A stretch of DNA of 64,000 nt from Phoma sp. XZ068 (Eukaryota; Ascomycota; Dothideomycetes; Pleosporales; Didymellaceae): the NCBI GenBank assembly GCA_004835665.1, contig RBKR01000019.1:1157272-1221271 (forward strand), written 5' to 3'. Numbering within the stretch: position 1 is the first letter of the stretch; each line of letters begins with the position of its first letter. The position numbers were made by a program, and so were the translations under genes. Positions 58,301 to 64,000 of the stretch are shown one piece after another. Under the pieces are notes generated by a model. The model searched no databases and was not told the DNA's origin. It saw nothing but the letters and a program-made list of their open reading frames with translations.

Positions 58301-59991
58301 CGGTCGTCGTCGTGCCGTTGGTTTCGCTGCGTGGAGACATGATGCGGCGGTGCAAGGAGCTGGGGATATCGTGCGCCGAGTGGGAGAGTCGCTGCCCGCC
58401 CGACGCAGCAGCCATCGTGTTCGTAACGCCCGAGTCGGCCGTGGGAGAAGCGTTCGCGACATTTTTGAACCGGCTGCGAGCGACGCGGCAGCTGGACCGT
58501 ATCGTGATCGACGAGTGTCACATTGTGTTGAACCGTCGATACACATTCCGCAAGCAGATGCAACAGCTCGGCAGGCTGGCAGCAGCCGAGACGCAGATGG
58601 TGCTGTTGACAGCAACGTTGCCGCCGACCGAAGAAGACGAGCTGTATCGACGGATGCATTACCAGCGAGGGCAGGTCAAGATGTTCAGACAACCGACCAC
58701 AAGGACGAACGTGGCGTATCAGACCATCAAGATCAGCCGGTCCGTGAAGAAGAAGGACGTCGAGTCGATGGTCATCAAGACAGTGTGGCAGAAAATGCGG
58801 AAGTACAGGACAGGCAAGCTCATCGTGTACGGCAATTCGAAGCCGAAGGTGAAGGCGTTGGCAGAGCAATTAGATTGTCACGCGTATCACGCGGATGCCG
58901 TGGGCAAGGCGAGCATGTTAGCGGACTTCATGGCAGGCAAGCAGCGCGTGATCGTGGCAACGAGCGCGTTGGGAATGGGCGTGGACATACCGGATGTACG
59001 GTGCATCATTCACATCGATTGGCCGTTCACCATGTTGGATTACGCACAGGAGAGCGGCAGGGCAGGCCGGGACGGGTTGCGAAGCGAGGCGGTTTTGATC
59101 GTTCAGGATGGGAAACAACGCACCGAAGACAACGAGACAGAAGCCGAGCGGCAGTTGGTGAGGGAGTATGTTGAAGGTGGTGAGAGCGGGGCGGCTAGCT
59201 GCAGGAGGGAGGTGTTGGACGGGTATTTGGATGGGAGGAAGGATCGAGCAGGGTGTAGAGAGGAGGACAACGAGGAGATGTGCGACGTGTGCCGAGGGAT
59301 AGATGGGCAGTTGGAGGAGGTGGTTGAAGAAGAAACAGAAGAAGAGAGCGAGACAGACGACAACAGTAACGATGGAGAAGAAATGGACGTCGTCGAAGCG
59401 GAGCGGGAAGAGATGCGGCGGGTGTTTCAACAGCAGGAGCAGGCGCGCCGGGGGCCGTGGCAGACGTTGACTGAGCATCGACAGCAGGAGTTTGCCGACG
59501 TAGAGTGGGTGCGCAGGCAGTTGGCGTGGTGGGCGAATCGCTGCGGGATTTGCGAGGGAGCAGGCGATCCACAGAGCGGACACGACATACGGCAGTGTTG
59601 GAGGGCAGAAAGCAAAACAGCGAAGGAGATGGTACAGAAGATAGACGACCAGGTTCGGTTCCACATGTTTTCAGGTTGCTTCCCGTGTGGTGGCGTACCG
59701 CAGGAAATTTGCAACAGCTGGGAGCCGAACGAGAAAGGGAAGTATCGAAGGGTAGGGGGAGGGACTTGTCAATACAGCGGGGTGTTGAGCGCAGGATTAA
59801 CAGGCATAGTATTCGGTTACACGGAGGCAAACGCCCGATGGCAGGCCCGATTAGCGGAGTTTGGGGTGGACGATGCAGGACCGGGTAGGATGTTAATCGA
59901 ATATTTAGGGAAGAAGCAGCCGCTGGACAACGTGGAGAGCAACAACTTGGTAAAGGAGTTTTGTTGGATTACACGGCTGTTGGCTGAGTAG
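55330..59991 (+). CDS. Telomere-linked RecQ-type helicase with OrsD zinc domain
   Basis: One intact exon, 1,553 aa from ATG 55330. N-terminus: an OrsD-type domain with C22-x2-C25-x11-H37-x4-H42 (CKECRYAVWPDQIESHLQ) and a second Cys/His segment (KCRHIARTIDSIKKHW). A long central region follows with an acidic patch around 56400-56520. The RecQ/SF2 core is complete: Walker A MPTGAGKSM (K975), DECH box (D1061), LLTATLPP, and motif VI QESGRAGRDG (from 1240), then a Cys-rich RecQ zinc segment (GYLDG...CDVCRG). An acidic linker and a C-terminal Cys/His motif (NRCGICEGAGDPQSGHDIRQC) complete it. This is the layout of fungal telomere-linked helicases (TLH/UTASa type), which lie in subtelomeres and are thought to act in telomere recombination when telomerase fails. 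It is transcribed toward the chromosome end, 3.9 kb from the hexamers. Confidence 0.9.
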   Translation: MSEATVEHQYFEHLAEYQVAVCKECRYAVWPDQIESHLQKQHKRPPKNVRAVGDAVRQWAGLLQYPSEWTVPDNNVQPIPQLPVYDDGLLCQLEPEKCRHIARTIDSIKKHWRKDHNGWSLGKRQGRPSRTRAGALQAQMEDGCKRVHCQRLFGSRHGSQYFEVRHNPDSGPQPVPTEGEAAWARVGEEMAKTWANVEDRAKTTIEDGEKDEAAPWLERTGWLPYLNKLDRPELLASIEEPNIDPEKDEEPVEAAIWNAMDGLARVSQASVIERTGIFVRMEAIRTEKHQTRYTPLQAYMDDKSIKERSRPWKQILMFFARTQREHRWKSPKYRFTQQQREAWEALIEQAERDVGGVEMGVADEDQNEDGEDEEDEMMIDELDDEQDPSERDNEPEHAKLGPVEKACLDFCMALLKQTIRRKEYDCALVCALAVLGVKEDGWKGPELYPPILSSVIKITRFMVVQHALELSEPFEEEVFDDDSAYGGSDSGSSPPSPRRPKGCLEFVQQMMDSFMVRGSHSPMQWMLDLRTYGLKVHYNTTSRGHVEWMGKDELLYKNLHFTMAQFRGMVHGMQAEAKRLLVEELLFCGKQTAGQVPQIPWEQLRDNPTDERPGWNFLKDHRTRMPVDGEKWLFERAGQDANVRERFIKPGSRSGIDRKEVERYMDRVIAFREKLAALVHMAEGQPARWPELGSVRHSNTIKGGHRNIFIEDGMVAFVTRYHKGYAVSGDVKIIHRYLPREVGELVVYYMWLVLPFQQRLEAMVWEKEAISSHMWPADPSGRKWTSDRFREILKRESRVGLKQELTIAAYREIAIGISRRFLRPSSAFRAEEAEENEEWNEENMLATIQDEQAGHSAHVAGMVYARGIMEMAGVTADRRQLFRNSSTDWHRFLGFQSAVDAVADVKKRKKAPFESEADEARIERLERLRKMDPAAQLQRMKGKKAKFRGVQKEAIEAIIAGESPVVAVMPTGAGKSMLFMLPGWAEQGGTTVVVVPLVSLRGDMMRRCKELGISCAEWESRCPPDAAAIVFVTPESAVGEAFATFLNRLRATRQLDRIVIDECHIVLNRRYTFRKQMQQLGRLAAAETQMVLLTATLPPTEEDELYRRMHYQRGQVKMFRQPTTRTNVAYQTIKISRSVKKKDVESMVIKTVWQKMRKYRTGKLIVYGNSKPKVKALAEQLDCHAYHADAVGKASMLADFMAGKQRVIVATSALGMGVDIPDVRCIIHIDWPFTMLDYAQESGRAGRDGLRSEAVLIVQDGKQRTEDNETEAERQLVREYVEGGESGAASCRREVLDGYLDGRKDRAGCREEDNEEMCDVCRGIDGQLEEVVEEETEEESETDDNSNDGEEMDVVEAEREEMRRVFQQQEQARRGPWQTLTEHRQQEFADVEWVRRQLAWWANRCGICEGAGDPQSGHDIRQCWRAESKTAKEMVQKIDDQVRFHMFSGCFPCGGVPQEICNSWEPNEKGKYRRVGGGTCQYSGVLSAGLTGIVFGYTEANARWQARLAEFGVDDAGPGRMLIEYLGKKQPLDNVESNNLVKEFCWITRLLAE

Positions 59992-60377
59992 GCGCAGTAG
60001 TAGCAAATGAAAGATTTTCCGTTCGCGATTCGCTGTGCAGCAGAGTTTGGTTCGGGCCGGGACGCAAGTTGGGGTAGTGGAGTTTCGGTTGGGCCCGGAC
60101 GCAAGTCAGGGTGGGGTTACCGGTGTTTACGGCACGCAGATTATCAACAAGACAGACAAAGAAGCTGAGTGTGTAGGGAGCGCAGACAACGCGCATACGA
60201 GCGCAGAGAGTGTGAGCAGAGAGGGCAGTAGAGACAAGAGGAGGTGTTAGAGCTTGCAGTCAGGCCAGGACGCAAGTCAAGATTGAGATAGGGTTATACG
60301 TGGTTTGGTCAAGCGGGCAACAGCATACAGCATTGTAAAAGAACACAGCAGCCAGCAAGAGGTGCCCACCAACCCGA

Positions 60378-60440
60378 GTGGTTCCCCAAGTGGTTCCCCA
60401 AGTAGTTCCCCACGTGGTTCCCCAAGTAGCGCGCCACCCC
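60378..60440. repeat. Short tandem repeat, AAGTGGTTCCCC units
   Basis: About four 12-13-bp units AAGTGGTTCCCC with single changes (AAGTAGTTCCCC, ACGTGGTTCCCC), then CCAAGTGGTCCG / CCAAGTGGCCCG variants up to about 60500. Confidence 0.6.
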
Positions 60441-60909
60441 AAGTGGTCCGAAAGTAGTCCCACCAGCCCAAGTGGCCCGAAAGTGGTCCCCCGCCCAACC
60501 AAGTGAGTCCACATCAGTGACGCCAAATTAGTAAGAGCCGATTATTTAAGAAAAACCAACAGCCAAGAAAGAGCGCGCAACCCAAGAAGAGCCCACAATC
60601 CAGGCAGAGCACCCGAAACCAAGTGAGTCCCCAACCCAAAGCACCCGTTTGTATTGAAAAGAAAGCGCAGGATCAAGACAGCGAAAATTTGGGAAAAGTA
60701 AGATGCGGAGAGGAGGCATTTGAAAAGGTCACCAGGGGGTTTAGGCAGATGGATCGGGATGGGGACAACATGTAAAAAGGTGTTTTGGGCGTTTAGAGAG
60801 GATTGTCACAAGATAGAACAGAAGCTAGGGGAAGTTTGGCAAACCCGATTGTGGTGCCGCAGCCAGAAAGGCATTCCCAAGCCCGTAGATGCCGTAGTGC
60901 GTGAGAGAA

Positions 60910-61710
60910 GGGTGGACAGTGGGCCCGCCAGGTGTCACACGAGAGCGAAGAGGCAGGTGCAGAGTTGGTTGGAGGAGCGGATGCAGGTTAGGGTTAGGGT
61001 TACCGGTATTTGGGGCAAGCCGACAAAGGAACAGAGGCCCGTAGAGAGACCCGTAGCCCGTGGAGGTGCCCCCGAACGCGTAGAAAGACAGGCAACAGGC
61101 AGGAAACAGCCGCAACCCGCGAAGATGCCCCCGAACCGGTGAAGAGACCGGTAATGCGAGGGTAAGAGAGAGAAGGGGGGGTGGGCGGTGGGCCCGTGGC
61201 AAGGTATCAGAGGGGGTAGAGACAAAAGGGCGGGCGGTAGGCCCGTAGAGAGGTATCAGAGGGACGAAGAGGGGTTGGCGGTGGGCCCCGTCAGGGCAGA
61301 AAAACAAGGCGAAGACCCGTAGGTGATTAGAGGGCTAAGAAGTGTTAAGGAGTGCGAGGAGAAGGGTTAGAGAGAAAGGGGATTGCGGTGGGCCCCGTTC
61401 AAGACAGAAGAGCAGGGCGAAGACCCGTTAGCGAGTGTGAAGATGTAAGAATGTAGGGGTGGGCGGTGGGCCCGTCAGGTGTCACAAAGCAGGCGGGCGG
61501 GGCGGTAGAGGATGAAGGAGAAAGAGGGGAGGTGGGTGGGGCCGTGATAAGGTATCACGAGCCGAGGGTGAGGGAGGCAAGAAGGGAGAAGAGAGTCGTT
61601 GAGGAGAAGGCAGAAGAGGGCGGGCGATGGGCCCGTCAGGTGTCACAGAGAAGCCGAGCGCAGCGGTGAAGTAGAAGGGGTGGGCGGAAGGCCCGTGGGG
61701 AGGCACAAGA
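60910..61710 (+). repeat. Degenerate satellite, GGGCGGTGGGCCCGT...GGTGTCAC/GGTATCA
   Basis: At least nine loosely spaced copies of a motif GCGGTGGGCCCGT followed by AGGTGTCAC or AGGTATCA: near 60917, 61185, 61230, 61268, 61385, 61463, 61530, 61620 and 61680, with a late relative near 63553 (GTAGGCCCGTAGGGTGT). Spacing is irregular at 40-110 bp over most of it. Spacer sequence is purine-rich. Confidence 0.55.
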
Positions 61711-62289
61711 AGCGCCGCGGTTGAGAAAAGAGAAGAGGCAGGCGACGAAGTCGTGGTGAGGTATTACCGAGAGGTCCGCAACCCGTGAAGAGGCCCCCGT
61801 AACCCGTGCGATAGTGACATGTAAAAGAGGGTGCAGCAGATACCCGTCCGAGTGGCAGGAGCCCGTAGAAAGGCCCCGGAGGCGCAAAGAGCGTAACGTA
61901 GAGCGGTTCAAGAGCGCAGCAAGGGTAGGAAAGAGCGAAGTAAAGAAGAAAAGAGCGGCAACCGGTAGCTGAGGGTAGGACGCAGGTAGAGGGTAGGACG
62001 CAGTTACAAGGCCCCGCAAGCCGAGGAGGTTTGCGGTCAGTAGCAGACAGCAGGGATCACATCATCAAGGCGTCAGGGAGGGCAAGAAGAGAAGTAGAAG
62101 GTAGAGGGTGAGCGGAGAGCCGGCAAGGTGTTTACAGCGTGAAGTTGGGTTCAGGGCCGGACGCAAGTCAGGGTTAGGGTTATCCGTATTTGGGGAAAGT
62201 AGACAACAGGACAGAAGCAAACGCGGAGGCCGAAACCCGGATCCCGTTAGCCGTTATCCGTTTCGGCAGTCCGCAAGCGCAAACCGTTG

Positions 62290-62410
62290 AATTCAAGGAA
62301 AGTTCAAAAGTTCAGCAGCTCAAAAGTTCAGCAGTTCAAAAGTTGAAAAGTTCAAAAGTTCAAGAAGTTCAAGAAGTTCAAGAAAAGTCAAGTTCAAGGA
62401 AAGTTCGAGA
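62290..62410 (+). repeat. AAAAGTTCA/AGAAGTTCA tandem repeat
   Basis: About ten 9-10-bp units (AAAGTTCA, AGCAGTTCA, AGAAGTTCA) in tandem. Confidence 0.65.
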
Positions 62411-63383
62411 AGAGAGAAAAGATAAGCAGAGGAAAGGGAGTAAAGAAGAGAGTTGAAGTTAAAAGATCAAAGAAAGCGGGTGGGTAAGAGGGCGTAAAAT
62501 TGAAAAGAAACGTTAAAGGTAAAAAGAAAAAATAAGCAGTTTAGTAGTTTAGAGAAATCAGTAAAGAGAAGAAAAAAGGATTAGAGAACACAGTAGAAAG
62601 GATTTGAAAGATTTTTTTCAAAGATAAAGAGAGTTTCAAAGAAGAGTTAGCAAGTAAGTGTTGAGAAATAAATAATAACAAAGAAAAGAGGTAAAGTTAT
62701 AGGAAAGAAGTAAAGAGGAATAAGAAAAGAAATAGAAATACACAGGCAAACAGAAGAAACAAGTAGTTTAGTAGTTATAAAAAAAAAATCAAGGGAAGAT
62801 GAAAAAGTTAAAGAGTTACAAAACGTGTTTAATAGAGAGAAGGCAAGGTAGAAACAAAGCAAGAAGGGGGATTAATGGTTTCAAAAGAAAGTTGACAAGA
62901 ATAAGCAGGGGTTAAAGTAGCAAAAGAGGATAGAAGAGAGTGTTTTAAAGGAGGTGAAAGAAAGAAGATAAAGAAAGTAGTAAAGAAAAGAGAGGAAAGA
63001 TTGAAATGAAAAAGATAGAGGGAGAATTAGGACAGAGGTAAAAGAGAAAGAAAAAAGGTTAGTTAAGAAAAGGGTGAGGGTAGAGACAATAGTAAGAGTA
63101 AGAAAGAAAAGAAGAATAAGTAGAATAAGTAGAAAAGAGATTCAGATTAGAATAGATTTAGAGATACAAAAGAAAGAAAGTGCAAAGTATTGTCAAAAAG
63201 TAGTAGGAAAAGAAGAGCGGGGTTAGGGTTTTATAGTTATAAGGAAAAAGAGATAAGAAGAAAGGAGGAAAGAAGTAATAAAGTAGATAAAAGACAGAAT
63301 AAAAAGAAGTACAAATAAGTTTAAGTAGGGGTAAAAAACACGGAAAGAAATACAAGCAGAGGCGAGTATAGATACAAAGAAAA
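62411..63383 (+). other. Purine-rich non-coding subtelomere
   Basis: Nearly one kilobase in which the plus strand is mostly A and G, with few C and scattered T. No gene; open frames on minus here and in the satellites beyond are a consequence of the skew. Confidence 0.6.
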
Positions 63384-63521
63384 GGTGTAAACAAGTGAGG
63401 AGGTGTAAACAAGTGAGGAGGTGTAAACAAGTGAGGAGGTGTAAACAAGTGAGGAGGTGTAAACAAGTGAGGAGGTGTAAACAAGTGAGGAGGTGTAAAC
63501 AAATGAGGAGGTGTAAACAAG
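63384..63521 (+). repeat. 18-bp satellite, GGTGTAAACAAGTGAGGA x about 7.7
   Basis: Near-perfect tandem copies; one unit has AAATGAGG instead of AAGTGAGG. The minus-strand FTPPHL repeats are only its translation. Confidence 0.85.
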
Positions 63522-63627
63522 TAAAAAAGGTAGAAAAGAAAAGAAAGAGTAGGCAGTAGGCCCGTAGGGTGTTTAAAGAGAGCAGTTATTAGTTAGTTAC
63601 AAGTAGGGGATGTGGGTGGGGAGCCCG

Positions 63628-63898
63628 TCCGAGGGTGAGGGAGAGAGAGAGAGAGAGAGAGAGTGAGAGTGAGGGTGAGGGAGAGAGTGAGAGTGAGAGT
63701 GAGGGTGAGAGAGAGAGTGAGAGAGAGAGTGAGAGTGAGGGTGAGAGAGAGAGTGAGAGAGAGAGTGAGAGTGAGAGTGAGAGTGAGGTGAGAGAGAGAG
63801 TGAGAGTGAGGGTGAGGAGAGAGTGAGAAGAGAGTGAGAGTGAGGGTGAGGGAGAGAGTGAGGGTAGAGAGTAAGTGAGGGTGATGGAGAGAGTGAAG
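63628..63898 (+). repeat. GAGAGT/GAGGGT hexamer satellite
   Basis: About 270 bp built of GAGAGA, GAGAGT, GAGGGT and GTGAGA units, pure purine plus T on the plus strand, running directly into the telomeric hexamers. Confidence 0.8.
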
Positions 63899-63970
63899 AA
63901 CCTAACCCTAACCCTAACCCTAACACCTAAACCCTAACCATAACCCTAACCCTAACCTAACCCTAACCCC
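63899..63970 (-). repeat. Telomeric CCCTAA repeats in inverted orientation
   Basis: About 11 CCCTAA units with variants (CACCTAA, CCATAA, CCTAA, CCCCTA). A right chromosome end should show TTAGGG on this strand, and the internal GGGTTA patches at 53.2, 60.1, 61.0 and 62.2 kb do have that orientation; this block is reversed. Confidence 0.85.
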
Positions 63971-64000
63971 TACCCTCTTCTCACTCTCTCTCTCCTCTCT
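63971..64000 (-). repeat. CT-rich sequence resembling the reverse complement of the GA satellite
   Basis: The reverse complement of the last 30 bases contains GAGAGTGAGAAGAG, which is also found at about 63819-63832 in the GA satellite. The window therefore seems to enter an inverted copy of the subtelomere. Confidence 0.6.

Larger units (their letters stand above)
60051..62205 (+). repeat. Dispersed subtelomeric repeat with GACGCAAGT and GGGTTA core
   Basis: GACGCAAGT, preceded by GGGCCGG-like text, occurs at 60061-60069, 60098-60106, 60269-60277 and 62160-62168. It is followed by GGGTTA-like units: GTGGGGTTACCGG after the second copy, AGGGTTATACG after the third and AGGGTTAGGGTTATCCG after the fourth. 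At 60987-61005 the telomere-like part occurs alone, with three GGTTA units followed by CCGGTATTTGGGG; the 62-kb copy continues TCCGTATTTGGGG. The sequence between copies is non-coding by composition; the long open frames there are by-products of strand skew. Confidence 0.65.

Noticed and set aside
55652..59830. Antisense frames (up to 379 codons) across the helicase
   Set aside because: Shadows of the helicase codons; no motifs.
53323..59991. Starship or Crypton cargo interpretation
   Set aside because: No DUF3435/tyrosine recombinase captain gene and no flanking direct repeats were seen around the module.
60260..62019. Several open frames of 70-160 codons in the subtelomere
   Set aside because: They follow strand skew and repeat units, lack ATG context or family-like composition, and overlap on both strands.
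63158..63520. Minus-strand ORF of FTPPHL repeats
   Set aside because: It is the translation of the 18-bp satellite and the purine tract; no gene features.
63384..63521. CRISPR-like array
   Set aside because: Units are contiguous 18-mers without spacers, in a eukaryotic subtelomere.

Overview
The window looks like the end of a filamentous ascomycete chromosome, most likely a Dothideomycete (probably Pleosporales; the placement is inference). Three things point there: short introns of about 46-90 bp with GT...AG ends, a GH62 arabinofuranosidase beside nutrient transporters, and a 22.6-kb AT-rich block of retrotransposons riddled with TAA/TAG in the way repeat-induced point mutation (RIP) leaves them. 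The right edge carries subtelomeric satellites, an intact telomere-linked RecQ-type helicase gene and telomeric hexamers. No rRNA, tRNA or CRISPR array was recognised.

Layout. 1-21 kb is a normal gene-bearing arm. It holds a Cys-rich single-pass membrane protein (1380-2733), an unknown protein with an in-frame TAG (3188-4093), a Dal5-type MFS transporter (5044-6722), a short-chain dehydrogenase (7183-8324) and a secreted GH62 enzyme (9551-10540). These are followed by a divergent pair that is broken on both sides (a DUF5695-like protein, 15471 to 12762, and a sugar transporter, 16229 to 18151) and a secreted flavin amine oxidase (20750 to 19296). Several genes suit scavenging of plant-derived sugars and nitrogen compounds, but no tight cluster is evident.

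21.6-44.2 kb is a graveyard of three related Ty3/Gypsy chromoviruses: A (minus, 21646-28476), B (plus, 28918-35763) and C (minus, 37477-44215). Exact 5-bp target duplications flank B (CTATT) and C (GTACT). B sits inside an older AT-rich relic. Between pol and the 3' LTR each copy carries a degraded antisense coiled-coil-like reading frame, of one kind in A and B and another in C.

44.2-53.3 kb is gene-poor. It has a doubtful Glu/Pro/Cys-rich gene (47.1-48.5 kb), an intact alpha/beta-hydrolase with a helical N-terminal region (49532-51316), a diverged duplicate of that gene's upstream region near 46.1 kb, a Tad-like LINE remnant and a long hairpin.

53.3-64 kb is the subtelomere. A GC-rich, intact, divergent two-gene module shares a 213-bp promoter: an unknown 597-aa protein (minus) and a 1,553-aa OrsD-RecQ telomere-linked helicase (plus). 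Beyond it are dispersed repeats built around GACGCAAGT and GGGTTA, a ~1.6-kb strongly purine-rich stretch, an 18-bp satellite, a GAGAGT/GAGGGT satellite and about 70 bp of CCCTAA repeats. That last block has the wrong orientation for a right chromosome end and is followed by CT-rich sequence resembling the reverse complement of the GA satellite, so the terminus is either a fold-back or fusion structure or an assembly artefact.
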